A DNA stretch of 42,470 bases from Lachnospiraceae bacterium. Its GTDB lineage: Bacteria > Bacillota > Clostridia > Lachnospirales > Lachnospiraceae. Both the position numbers and the translations under genes were made by a program. Each line of letters opens with the position of its first letter. Position 1 is the first letter of the stretch. Under the pieces are notes generated by a model. That model was not told the origin of the DNA, did not search any database, and was given only the letters and a program-made list of their open reading frames with translations. This document shows positions 1 through 6,914 of the stretch, one piece after another. The stretch covers positions 1 through 42,470 of the forward strand of contig JAJQEO010000029.1 in NCBI GenBank assembly GCA_021201665.1, written 5' to 3'.

Positions 1-1
1 A

Positions 2-532
2 GGGCATGAATTGTATCATATCTGGTGCTATCTTGAAGATGAGGATCAGGAACTGCTGCAAAAAGGCTCTATTCTGGCTTCCACAACGATTGATGATTCT
101 GCGGACCAACAGGAAGAAATGGAGGCGAATGCATTTTCAGGCCTCCTGTTAGTTCCTGCGGATACCCTTTTTCAGCAAATTCGGATTTATGGGATTTCCG
201 CTTCAAAAATAAGTGCTGCAGATATTGTGATGCTGATGGAAATTTTTGCGGTACCATATAAGGCTATGGTATTGCGTTTATATGAAGAATCTGTTGTCAC
301 GGAAGACCGGGCCAGAAAACTGTTTTTTGTGACTGGGGAAGAGATAGACCGGCAGATCGAACTTACTGGGAGGGCTAAACGTTGGCTTGACATACCAAAG
401 GGTGTTGAGAAATTTGGCAGTTTATTAGAGAATATGACGATAAATAACGAGAACGGATTTCTGCAGGAGAGCAGATTTGAAAGTGACCAGAAGCGGATTC
501 GTGAAATACAGAAGTTGTACCATCTGGAATAG
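2..532 (+). CDS. ImmA/IrrE-family metallopeptidase, 5' end cut by window edge
   Basis: The reading frame is open from the window edge. Its first codons read G-H-E-L-Y-H, an HEXXH zinc-peptidase motif (bases 5-19). About 30 residues on, the segment EMEANAFSGLLLVP matches the ImmA/IrrE (COG2856, DUF955) pattern in which a glutamate supplies the third zinc ligand. What remains is the catalytic helix plus the C-terminal half; the N-terminal region, and any fused HTH domain, lie outside the window. Family members cleave repressor-type regulators in mobile elements, or work with an Xre protein in toxin-antitoxin-like pairs. The stop is 12 nt before the next gene, so the two are probably one transcript. 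The substrate is unknown. The family call is firm; the role is inference. Confidence 0.85.
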   Translation, partial: GHELYHIWCYLEDEDQELLQKGSILASTTIDDSADQQEEMEANAFSGLLLVPADTLFQQIRIYGISASKISAADIVMLMEIFAVPYKAMVLRLYEESVVTEDRARKLFFVTGEEIDRQIELTGRAKRWLDIPKGVEKFGSLLENMTINNENGFLQESRFESDQKRIREIQKLYHLE

Positions 533-544
533 GGAAATGCGGAA

Positions 545-1357
545 ATGAGCGAGAAAAAATATGCAATTCTTGATACGGACTTTGTGTCTAAATCGAATAT
601 AATAATGAATGACGATGAGCATGTGCTTGCGGATCTGGTTCTTGAATTTCCAGAATATAGTTTTTCCTGTCACGAGATGATGGTTGAAGAATTAAACCGT
701 CATGGTACGCGCATGTCCCAATCATGGCTTCGGGATAAGATTGCGAATGGTGTAATCGAAAAATATACAGACGAGGATATATTGAATTTGCTGTCTCTTG
801 AGGTTGGTGAAGAATGTTATTCAGTATTTTTGCGCTTTTTGAAAGCCAGCTGTGATATTTATGAGAAAAATTATTTTGAAGGAAAATATGCATCACTGGC
901 TGCTTTGTTGAATAATTCCATCGAGAAGCAGGATTTTCTGGATGAACTAAAAAAATGTGATGATGAAATCGGAGTACATCAGAGCCTTGGTGAAAAGAAA
1001 GCCTATGTTTTATTGCAGGCATTAAGGTTCGTAAAGGGAGATAATGTGTTTCTCTTTTGCTCGGACGATTTCGGTGCGAGATGTGCAATGGCAAATGTGG
1101 CTTGTATTCCCTGTATCAGCGTGGTAGCAGTTTTTATGAAACTAAAGAATATGGGCGTTTCAAAAAGTGAAGCCGCGCCTTATTTTCAATCATACATAGA
1201 ATGGTGCAATCGCCATAAGCAAACACAGATGTATGTATGGAAAATAAATGGAGCTAAACGCAGGGTAAAAAAGGATTTGCGAGATGTTTTTGATGGATTG
1301 TATAAAGATGAATTTTCTTTGATGCTTAATGGAGACCTTTTAATAAAACAGGCATGA
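545..1357 (+). CDS. PIN-like nuclease-domain protein paired with the ImmA/IrrE peptidase
   Basis: This 270-aa protein has no family I can name with certainty. It has the acidic layout of a PIN-like nuclease: an N-terminal beta-strand ending in D10 and D12 (ILDTDF), a helix with E44, E48 and E49, a central E150 after LG (SLGEKKAY), and a hydrophobic strand followed by S173-D174-D175 (FLFCSDDFGAR). It is about twice the size of a VapC-type toxin; residues 60-140 form an inserted helical segment and residues 200-270 a C-terminal helical tail. PIN-like proteins, for example DUF4411, are known neighbours of COG2856 peptidases in predicted toxin-antitoxin pairs, and the 12-nt spacing here fits that arrangement. 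A rho-independent terminator follows at once, so the pair ends the operon. Base composition is AT-richer than the housekeeping genes to the right. Confidence 0.65.
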   Translation: MSEKKYAILDTDFVSKSNIIMNDDEHVLADLVLEFPEYSFSCHEMMVEELNRHGTRMSQSWLRDKIANGVIEKYTDEDILNLLSLEVGEECYSVFLRFLKASCDIYEKNYFEGKYASLAALLNNSIEKQDFLDELKKCDDEIGVHQSLGEKKAYVLLQALRFVKGDNVFLFCSDDFGARCAMANVACIPCISVVAVFMKLKNMGVSKSEAAPYFQSYIEWCNRHKQTQMYVWKINGAKRRVKKDLRDVFDGLYKDEFSLMLNGDLLIKQA

Positions 1358-1373
1358 TGGAACAATCTTATTT

Positions 1374-1425
1374 AATACCAGTCTTATGCGTTGCTTTGCA
1401 TTGCTACGAGACTGGCATTTTTTTC
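1374..1425 (+). terminator. Rho-independent terminator after the PIN-like gene
   Basis: The arms CCAGTCT (1378-1384) and AGACTGG (1409-1415) pair perfectly. The stem extends by AAT/ATT past one mismatch and is followed by a T7 run at 1418-1424. It lies 17 nt after the stop codon of the upstream gene. Confidence 0.75.
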
Positions 1426-1454
1426 GTATTGTAGTTCTCGTCATAAACTTTCAA

Positions 1455-1582
1455 TTTTATCTCCCCGTTTATCTACCCAGTTATCTCCTCATTTATCTCC
1501 CCGCTCTGAATTGCCCGGAATAGTGACTAAGCAAGTGACTAAGTTGGTGACTAAGCTGGTGGCGGAGTTAGTAGCGGAATCG
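1455..1582. repeat. Two blocks of 12-bp degenerate tandem repeats
   Basis: Block one (1455-1502) holds four 12-bp units of the form NNTTATCTCCCC. Block two (1523-1582) holds five units of the form GTGACTAAGCTG, degenerating to GTAGCGGAATCG. Read on the plus strand, block two encodes the tetrapeptides VTKQ-VTKL-VTKL-VAEL-VAES and ends at a stop at 1598-1600. Block one read on the minus strand gives GDK-like triplets. Such VTKL/GDKL tails occur at the C-termini of AlbA/Schlafen-like ATP-binding proteins, so this may be the eroded 3' end of such a gene. Nothing else of that gene is visible. Confidence 0.6.
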
Positions 1583-1707
1583 GCGTTTGTCAATGATTGA
1601 ATCACAGCGGCAGTCCACCATTCAAATGCTGCAACAATATCGAAACCCTGCTCTTGAAAGCCGAGCGAAAGACCTCCGCACCCTGCAAATAAATCAACAG
1701 ATCGCAT
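1489..1707 (-). pseudogene. Remnant of a DNA (cytosine-5) methyltransferase, N-terminal motif I only
   Basis: The minus-strand frame starts at 1707 with RSVDLFAGCGGLSLGFQEQG, the SAM-binding motif I of C5-cytosine methyltransferases (DLFAGxGG), and continues to AAFEWW. A ribosome binding site (GGGTGAT) precedes the ATG. Similarity stops at about residue 40, where the frame runs into the 12-bp repeat block and soon ends. Motifs IV (PCQ), VI, VIII and X are absent, so no enzyme can be made. This is the surviving 5' end of a lost restriction-modification or orphan methylase gene and marks the strip as a decayed mobile region. Confidence 0.8.
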
Positions 1708-1799
1708 TATATCACCCTTTCCTTTTTATTACTCTCTGCGCTGATTTGCTTTGTCTCATCCAGGCTTTAGCCGCAAAATGCTTTGCCCGGTTCTATGTA
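1708..1799. other. Spacer between methylase scrap and tmcAL with two small palindromes
   Basis: No gene is seen here. GTTCTATG-TAT-CATAGAAC (1790-1808) is a perfect 8-bp hairpin that overlaps the end of tmcAL, and a smaller GCAAA/TTTGC hairpin lies just beside it. On the minus strand these could fold behind tmcAL, but neither is followed by a good T run, so termination there is uncertain. Confidence 0.35.
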
Positions 1800-3299
1800 T
1801 CATAGAACGATCGGACTAATTTCATATTCTGTCCGGAAGGGAATTCCATACCTGGCCGCCATCAGACTGCGGTACAGGTGTGAGGCCGCGGCGTCTTGGT
1901 TCCACATGGAAAGTCCGGTGCCTGAGAGCGATTTTGAGGCGTGCGCTGCTTTGGAAATAAGCGGCAGTGCGCTTCTTTTTTTGATCTCATGCAGCAGAGG
2001 CGCAGATTCCCGGCGAAATCCCAGCAGATGCGCGTAAAAGAGATAGCCGTTTTTCTGATAGGACTCCATATCTGCCTTGCGGATATCCAGAATCAGGTGC
2101 AGAAGCGCACGGCGAATGTGCGTTTCTGTGATCTGCCGGGTTTTTAACAGGGTAACAGTCTCGTCAAAGCTTTTCCCGATGCAGGAGAACCGAAGCCCCA
2201 TGATTCGCTCAGAGAAATCCGATGAAATGTCCAGAATTTCATCTGGGCAGACCTGTGCCGGTCTGCCGGGATTTTCTGCATAGATCAGCTTTTGCGTTAG
2301 AAACGGCAGCAGATCGTCTGCGAAAATGGGAGCCTGACGGGCAGCTGCAAAAAGACCGGCACAGCCTGCCGGGATATAAGAATACAGAGGATCCTGCGGC
2401 GCATCTGCGCTTGGATAATTTGGCATACCTGGATGCGGACAATTTTTCGTATCCGGCTCTGAACGATTTCGCGCACCTGGCTCCGGAAAATTTTGGGGAT
2501 TCGGATTTACGCGATTTTGAGTATCTGTACCTGTACGAATCACACGCCGCAGTGCGCTCGCAGAACAATATTCTCCATCTACGGTCAGATCAGAATACTG
2601 GCTTCCTTTTCGGCTCAGAGGAATCGGGGAGATCGGAGAGCCGATTTTCCGCAGCGCCTTGCAATATTCTACGCCGAGGATGTTATTCGGGGAGGAGAGA
2701 AGGGCGGGAATCTTCTTTTCGATATCGGACTGAAGAGCGGAAATCTCCTTTCCGGCATTGGACTGAAGGGCGGAAATCTCCTTCCCGGTATCGGACTGAG
2801 GGGCAGAAATCTCTTTCCCAGTGTTTGACTGACTGGCCTGGAAATATTCACTTACAGCTGCAGCCCGGGCCTGCGGCCAGGTGAGTCCCCTGCGCAGTCC
2901 GTCCCGCAGTAATTCCTGAAATCCTTCCGGCTCGTCAAGCAGAAAGGACGCGAGTCTGATAAAGGGCGTGCCCTCACCTGAGGGATCCTCTGTGCCAAAA
3001 GACAGCGCGTCAACCACTCCGAGCGCGTCCAGCATGCGCACCGCGCCCTCCGCGAAATATTCCGCGCTTCCGGTGGCATAGCAGATGGGAAGTTCGATGA
3101 CCACATCGGCTCCGGAGCGCAGAGCCATTTCTGCGCGCGTATATTTATCAAAGATGGCAGGCTCTCCACGCTGGACAAAATCCGGGCTCATCACGACCAC
3201 AGCGTAGTCCGCGTCAGAGAGTTCCTTCGCTTTCTTCAGATGATATTCATGTCCCGTGTGGAACGGGTTATATTCCGCGATAATGCCGACAGTGTGCAT
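1800..3299 (-). CDS. tmcAL: tRNA(Met) cytidine acetate ligase TmcAL with two repeat-expanded linkers
   Basis: TmcAL (formerly YlbM, a nucleotidyltransferase-like protein) makes N4-acetylcytidine at the wobble position of elongator tRNA-Met from acetate and ATP. The N-terminus VGIIAEYNPFHTGHEYHL carries the HIGH-like nucleotidyltransferase motif (HTGH). Further family segments are MSPDFVQRGEPAI, FGTEDPSG, SPNNILGVEYCKAL and the C-terminal LLGFRRES. At 499 aa it is about 80-100 residues longer than usual. The excess lies in two linkers: four 11-residue repeats around SALQSxxGKEI (2703-2834), and five 8-residue repeats rich in P, N and D (2405-2524). An AAGGAA ribosome site precedes the ATG. The gene is divergent from ackA, as is usual in Lachnospiraceae. 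Its substrate, acetate, is also the product of the neighbouring ackA reaction. Confidence 0.92.
   Translation of the reverse strand: MHTVGIIAEYNPFHTGHEYHLKKAKELSDADYAVVVMSPDFVQRGEPAIFDKYTRAEMALRSGADVVIELPICYATGSAEYFAEGAVRMLDALGVVDALSFGTEDPSGEGTPFIRLASFLLDEPEGFQELLRDGLRRGLTWPQARAAAVSEYFQASQSNTGKEISAPQSDTGKEISALQSNAGKEISALQSDIEKKIPALLSSPNNILGVEYCKALRKIGSPISPIPLSRKGSQYSDLTVDGEYCSASALRRVIRTGTDTQNRVNPNPQNFPEPGARNRSEPDTKNCPHPGMPNYPSADAPQDPLYSYIPAGCAGLFAAARQAPIFADDLLPFLTQKLIYAENPGRPAQVCPDEILDISSDFSERIMGLRFSCIGKSFDETVTLLKTRQITETHIRRALLHLILDIRKADMESYQKNGYLFYAHLLGFRRESAPLLHEIKKRSALPLISKAAHASKSLSGTGLSMWNQDAAASHLYRSLMAARYGIPFRTEYEISPIVL
2405..2524. repeat. 24-bp tandem repeat x5 inside tmcAL
   Basis: Five consecutive 24-bp units start at 2405, 2429, 2453, 2477 and 2501. 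They are degenerate (for example CTGGATGCGGACAATTTTTC against CTGGCTCCGGAAAATTTTGG) but keep exact length, adding eight residues each to TmcAL. Confidence 0.8.
2703..2834. repeat. 33-bp tandem repeat x4 inside tmcAL
   Basis: Four units of exactly 33 bp (2703, 2736, 2769, 2802) share the core GGCGGAAATCTCCTTNCCGG. They encode eleven-residue repeats QSxxGKEISAL in the TmcAL frame. Confidence 0.9.
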
Positions 3300-3499
3300 G
3301 AGCGATTCCTTCCCTTCTATTCTTCAGATTTATTTCCGCAAAAATCATATCACAGGCTTTCCGATTTGTCATTATTTCGCTTTCCAATATTTCCTCAGCC
3401 ATTATTTCCGTAAACTGCCATTTTCCATAGTTCGCTAATCCTTTTCCATATTTGCCTTTCCATATTTCCATATTTCTTCACAAATTGCCATTTTCCATC
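3300..3499. other. T-rich intergenic stretch between tmcAL and ackA
   Basis: No gene is seen. The stretch is rich in TTTCC and CCATATTT words; AAAYTGCCATTTTCCAT occurs twice, at 3412 and 3482. The tmcAL promoter must lie here on the minus strand, but I cannot point to a convincing one. Confidence 0.4.
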
Positions 3500-3528
3500 T
3501 TGTACATGGGAAAAAATTAGTTTATAAT
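3500..3528 (+). promoter_or_regulatory. Sigma-A promoter of ackA
   Basis: A -35 box TTGTAC (3500-3505) and a perfect -10 box TATAAT (3523-3528) are separated by 17 bp. The start point would fall near 3535, giving a leader of about 125 nt before ackA. Confidence 0.8.
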
Positions 3529-3534
3529 TACCAT

Positions 3535-3658
3535 TAACGTCTGGAAGTGACAGATCTTCCCGGAGGGGACTCTGCCCACCGAAAGCAAAACGACCAACAT
3601 CGTTTCCCGTCAGCGGAGGTAAGACGCTGACAAAAAAACAAACCGGAGGATATGTAAA
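3535..3658 (+). promoter_or_regulatory. Long structured 5' leader of ackA
   Basis: The leader is about 125 nt and contains GTCAGCG-gaggtaaga-CGCTGAC (a perfect 7-bp stem at about 3609-3631) followed by an A7 run. Upstream is a G/C-rich segment, TCTTCCCGGAGGGGACTC, that can also fold. A ribosome site (CCGGAGGA) lies 8-9 nt before the ATG. I do not recognise it as a known riboswitch class, and there is no terminator T run, so any control would act on translation or RNA stability. Confidence 0.4.
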
Positions 3659-4852
3659 ATGAATGTACTGGTAATTAACTGCGGAAGCTCATCCCTGAAG
3701 TATCAGCTGATCAATTCGGATTCTGAGCAGGTACTGGCAAAAGGACTCTGCGAGAGGATCGGCATTGACGGCAGGCTGACCTATCAGAAGGCCGGCTGTG
3801 ACAAGGAGATCACGGAAGCTCCGATGCCGACGCATAAGGAAGCGATCCAGATGGTGCTGGACGCTCTTGTAAATGAAAAGACCGGCGCGATCGCGAGCCT
3901 TTCTGAAGTCAATGCTGTCGGACACAGAGTCGTACACGGCGGCGAGAAGTTTGCCAGCTCTGCGATTATCACGGATGAGATGCTCGCGGCAGTGGAAGAG
4001 TGCAACGACCTTGCTCCGCTCCACAATCCGGCAAACCTTATCGGGATCAACGCCTGCAAGGAGCTGATGCCGGGCGTGCCGATGGTCGGCGTGTTTGATA
4101 CCGCGTTCCATCAGACGATGCCGGAAAAGGCTTACCTGTATGGACTTCCGTACGAGTATTATGAGAAATATAAGGTGAGAAGATACGGCTTCCACGGCAC
4201 CAGCCACAGCTTCGTTTCCAAGCATGCGGCCGAGTTCCTCGGGCTGGATCTGGAAAACAGCAAAATTATCGTTGCTCATCTGGGCAACGGCGCGTCCATC
4301 TCTGCAGTATTAAACGGCAAGTGCGTCGATACCTCCATGGGACTGACTCCTCTCGAGGGCCTTGTGATGGGTACCCGCTCCGGCGACATCGACCCGGCTA
4401 TTATGGAATACATCGCCAAGAAGGAAGACCTGGATATCGCCGGTATCATGAATGTCCTGAACAAAAAGTCCGGCGTCTATGGCATCTCCGGCGGACTCTC
4501 CAGTGATTTCCGCGACCTTGAGGAAGGCATGAATGTCGGCAACAAAAAGGCAGAGAATGCGATTGAGGTATTCAGCTACCGCGTTGCAAAGTACATAGGC
4601 TCCTATGTAGCTGCCATGAATGGCGTGGACGCGATTGCGTTTACGGCCGGTATCGGCGAGAATGCGCCGACTGTGCGTGAAAAGGTCATGGGCTATCTCG
4701 GCTATCTCGGGATCACGCTTGACGCGGAGGCAAACAAGCAGCGAGGAGAGGACAATGTGATCTCCACAGCAGACTCCAAAGTAAAGGTTGCCGTTATCCC
4801 GACTAACGAGGAGCTTGCGATCTGCAGAGAGACCGTGGCGCTGGTCAAATGA
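3659..4852 (+). CDS. ackA: Acetate kinase
   Basis: Cytosolic acetate kinase interconverts acetyl phosphate + ADP and acetate + ATP, the ATP-yielding last step of acetate fermentation. The 397-aa length is standard for the family. Visible signatures are NCGSSSLKYQLI at the N-terminus, the substrate-pocket GHRVVHGG, FDTAFHQTMP, the GFHGTSH and HLGNGAS phosphate-binding loops, TRSGDIDPA, and FTAGIGEN near the C-terminus. Its usual partner gene pta (phosphotransacetylase) is not adjacent here, so acetyl phosphate must be supplied from a gene elsewhere. It has its own strong promoter and a long leader, and is followed by a separate promoter for yceD. Confidence 0.97.
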   Translation: MNVLVINCGSSSLKYQLINSDSEQVLAKGLCERIGIDGRLTYQKAGCDKEITEAPMPTHKEAIQMVLDALVNEKTGAIASLSEVNAVGHRVVHGGEKFASSAIITDEMLAAVEECNDLAPLHNPANLIGINACKELMPGVPMVGVFDTAFHQTMPEKAYLYGLPYEYYEKYKVRRYGFHGTSHSFVSKHAAEFLGLDLENSKIIVAHLGNGASISAVLNGKCVDTSMGLTPLEGLVMGTRSGDIDPAIMEYIAKKEDLDIAGIMNVLNKKSGVYGISGGLSSDFRDLEEGMNVGNKKAENAIEVFSYRVAKYIGSYVAAMNGVDAIAFTAGIGENAPTVREKVMGYLGYLGITLDAEANKQRGEDNVISTADSKVKVAVIPTNEELAICRETVALVK

Positions 4853-4896
4853 TTGAAAATTCATAAAAATGTGTCAGCACAATCAATAAAAAAATG

Positions 4897-4925
4897 TTGA
4901 CAAAACAATATCACACAGTTATAAT
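4897..4925 (+). promoter_or_regulatory. Consensus sigma-A promoter of yceD-rpmF
   Basis: This is a perfect match: TTGACA (4897-4902), a 17-bp spacer and TATAAT (4920-4925). The start point should be close to 4932, which leaves only about 20 nt before the proposed TTG start at 4954. Confidence 0.9.
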
Positions 4926-4953
4926 CTTCTAAGTGTGCATGGAGGGCAGGATC

Positions 4954-5445
4954 TTGCTGGACTTGACAGAAGTGATCTTAGACGACGGAAAGGTGAAGCA
5001 GTATGAGGTTCTTCCAGAGCTGCAGGTTCTTTCCTATCGATTCGGGGATTTTAAGGTTCTTGGCAGCAGTCCTCTGGCTCTGCGGGTGGAAAATACCGGC
5101 GGTCAGAAGCTGCAGATTTCCGGTCAGGTTGAGCTTACTGTGGAATTCCCCTGTGCGCGGTGTTTAAAGAGTGTCAGCCGCAGGCTGGATATTCAGCCAG
5201 AGCTGGAGCTTGATTTGAAAGAAAATGATTATATTGAAGGATATACCCTCGACGTGGATCAGCTGATCCACGACGAGGCGCTTCTAATCTGGCCGGAGCG
5301 AGTTCTCTGCCGGGATAACTGCAAGGGCTTATGCGTCACCTGCGGCAAGGATCTGAACGACGGGCCGTGCGGATGCACAGAGGCACCCACAGATCCGAGA
5401 ATGGCTAAAATCCTTGATATTTTCAGTAATTATAAGGAGGTGTGA
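4954..5445 (+). CDS. yceD: YceD/DUF177 family protein, linked to 23S rRNA and L32
   Basis: YceD-family proteins (DUF177) are encoded directly before rpmF in most bacteria and affect 23S rRNA accumulation; the exact activity is unsettled. I chose the TTG at 4954 because GGAGGG (4941-4946) sits 7 nt before it. The earlier in-frame GTG at 4933 lies at the predicted transcription start. The resulting protein is 163 aa. It has the CARC motif (CARCLKSVSRRL) and a C-terminal cysteine-rich segment (CRDNCKGLCVTCGKDLNDGPCGC) that is typical of the family in Firmicutes. The stop overlaps the rpmF ribosome site, showing tight coupling. Confidence 0.88.
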   Translation: MLDLTEVILDDGKVKQYEVLPELQVLSYRFGDFKVLGSSPLALRVENTGGQKLQISGQVELTVEFPCARCLKSVSRRLDIQPELELDLKENDYIEGYTLDVDQLIHDEALLIWPERVLCRDNCKGLCVTCGKDLNDGPCGCTEAPTDPRMAKILDIFSNYKEV

Positions 5446-5449
5446 AAGA

Positions 5450-5632
5450 ATGTCGATCTGTCCGAAGAACAAACACTCTAAGGCGAGAAGAGATAAAAGA
5501 AGGGCGACCTGGAAAATGTCCGCTCCAAATCTCGTAAAGTGCAGCAAATGCGGCGAGCTGGTGCTCCCACACAGAATGTGCAAGGCCTGTGGAACGTACA
5601 ATAAAAAAGAGATTATCGCAATGGAAGACTGA
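5450..5632 (+). CDS. rpmF: 50S ribosomal protein L32
   Basis: This 60-aa L32 of the large ribosomal subunit starts MSICPKNKHSKARRDKRRATWK, the usual basic N-terminus. It carries four cysteines as CSKC and CKAC with a 10-residue spacing, which form the zinc-binding ribbon of the C+ form of L32; zinc-rich bacteria often keep this version. The ATG at 5450 is chosen because GGAGG ends 9 nt upstream and the protein then has normal length. It is co-transcribed with yceD (5-nt gap) and ends at a terminator. Confidence 0.96.
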   Translation: MSICPKNKHSKARRDKRRATWKMSAPNLVKCSKCGELVLPHRMCKACGTYNKKEIIAMED

Positions 5633-5656
5633 TTTTTCTGTTTTTGATTGTCCGGG

Positions 5657-5706
5657 CCGTCGTAAAATAAGCCATATTATGGTGTTGTTTTGCGGCGGTT
5701 CTTTTG
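5657..5706 (+). terminator. Terminator after rpmF
   Basis: CCGTCGTAAAA (5657-5667) pairs with TTTTGCGGCGG (5688-5698) over 11 bp with two G-U pairs. TTCTTTT follows. Confidence 0.65.
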
Positions 5707-5710
5707 TTTC

Positions 5711-5785
5711 CAGAAAAACAGAATGCAAATTTTTCCAGAAAGACAGAATACAAATCTTTCCAGAAAAACAGAATGCAGATCGTTT
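5711..5785. repeat. 25-bp tandem repeat x3 upstream of plsX
   Basis: Three units begin at 5711, 5736 and 5761 with the core CAGAAAAACAGAATGCAAAT. The period is exactly 25 bp, which is not a multiple of three, fitting a non-coding position between the rpmF terminator and the plsX promoter. Confidence 0.9.
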
Positions 5786-5841
5786 CACTGACAGATCTGC
5801 TGTAAATGCAGCAGCAGACCGAAACTGGCGAAAAAATATGG

Positions 5842-5870
5842 TTGCTTTTTATGATAATGTCTAGTATAGT
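5842..5870 (+). promoter_or_regulatory. Probable promoter of plsX-acpP
   Basis: TTGCTT (5842-5847), a 17-bp spacer and TATAGT (5865-5870). The start point would fall near 5877, overlapping the plsX ribosome site, so the leader would be very short. No FapR-like operator is recognisable. Confidence 0.5.
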
Positions 5871-5886
5871 GGATGGGAGGGTAGTC

Positions 5887-6897
5887 ATGAGCGAGACGAT
5901 TCGAGTCGTGGTCGACGCCATGGGCGGAGACAATGCGCCGCAGGAGCTTGTCAAGGGCGGGGTGCAGGCGGTACTGGATCATGAGAATATTCATGTGATC
6001 CTGACGGGGCAGAAGGAAGCGATTGAGCGCGAGCTGGCAAATTACACATACCCGAAGGAGCGTGTGGAGATCGTCGCCTGCAGTGAAGTGATAGAGACGG
6101 CAGAGCCTCCGGTGAACGCCATCCGCACCAAAAAGGATTCTTCTCTCGTGGTGGGACTTCGTCTGGTAAAAAATGGAGAGGCGGACGCGATTGTTTCTGC
6201 GGGGAATTCCGGCGCCGTGCTGGTCGGCGGCCAGGCGATCATCGGCAGGATCAAGGGGATTGAGAGGCCGGCTCTTGCCCCGGTCATCCCGACTGCGGAC
6301 GGGATTTCGCTGTTGATTGACTGTGGGGCCAATGTAGACGCGAGGGCTTCCCACCTGGTGCAGTTCGCGCGGATGGGTTCCATCTATATGGAGCAGGTCC
6401 TTGGGGTGAAAAATCCCCGGGTCGGCATCGTCAATATTGGCGCGGAGGAGGAAAAAGGCAACGCGCTGGTAAAGGAAACGTTTCCTCTGCTGAAGGCCTG
6501 CCCCGGCATCAACTTTATCGGCAGCGTAGAAGCCAGAGATATTCCATCGGGAGTCTGCGATGTCATCGTCTGCGAGGCTTTTGTCGGGAATGTCATTCTG
6601 AAGCTTTATGAGGGAGTCGGCTTTACGCTGATCCGCATGGTGAAGCAAAGCCTGATGAAGAACCTGAAGACGAAGATCGGGGCTGCGCTGATTCAGTCCT
6701 CTCTCAAAGAGACATTAAAGTCCTTCGACGGTACCGAATATGGAGGAGCGCCTCTGCTCGGGTTAAACGGGCTGGTCGTAAAGACCCATGGCAGTTCCAA
6801 AGCACGCGAAGTGGAGACTTCCATTTATCAGTGCGAGCTGTTTAAAAAACAGAATATCAATGAGATTATCCGGGAAAATCTCATCGAAAATAACTAA
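5887..6897 (+). CDS. plsX: Phosphate acyltransferase PlsX
   Basis: PlsX converts acyl-ACP and phosphate to acyl phosphate, the donor for PlsY in the first step of membrane phospholipid synthesis; it is a peripheral cytosolic enzyme. From the ATG at 5887 (GGGAGG 6 nt upstream) the protein is 336 aa, the normal size. Signatures are [12 protein letters not shown] at the N-terminus, [17 protein letters not shown], and the C-terminal [16 protein letters not shown]. The longer frame from 5806 would place the start upstream of the predicted promoter and was rejected. acpP follows after 17 nt, so acyl-ACP user and carrier are made together. Confidence 0.96.
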   Translation: MSETIRVVVDAMGGDNAPQELVKGGVQAVLDHENIHVILTGQKEAIERELANYTYPKERVEIVACSEVIETAEPPVNAIRTKKDSSLVVGLRLVKNGEADAIVSAGNSGAVLVGGQAIIGRIKGIERPALAPVIPTADGISLLIDCGANVDARASHLVQFARMGSIYMEQVLGVKNPRVGIVNIGAEEEKGNALVKETFPLLKACPGINFIGSVEARDIPSGVCDVIVCEAFVGNVILKLYEGVGFTLIRMVKQSLMKNLKTKIGAALIQSSLKETLKSFDGTEYGGAPLLGLNGLVVKTHGSSKAREVETSIYQCELFKKQNINEIIRENLIENN

Positions 6898-6914
6898 AAA
6901 AGGAGTGTACAGGT

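Noticed and set aside
588..1094. 168-codon minus-strand frame opposite the PIN-like gene
   Set aside because: It is a shadow of the plus-strand gene, with no ribosome site and a composition typical of antisense reading.
1455..1582. Possible CRISPR array
   Set aside because: The units are contiguous 12-bp repeats with no unique spacers and no cas genes nearby. None of the other arrays in the window has spacers either.
2222..2884. 220-codon plus-strand frame opposite tmcAL
   Set aside because: It stays open because the 24- and 33-bp repeats are read on the other strand. It has no ribosome site and no family features, and tmcAL on the minus strand is clearly the real gene.
3535..3658. Known riboswitch in the ackA leader
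   Set aside because: I compared it mentally with c-di-GMP, ZTP, fluoride, THF, TPP and ydaO-type consensus cores and none fits, so no class is claimed.
5820..5886. FapR operator before plsX
   Set aside because: No sequence resembling the palindromic ATTAGTACCTAATACTAA-type site is visible around the promoter.
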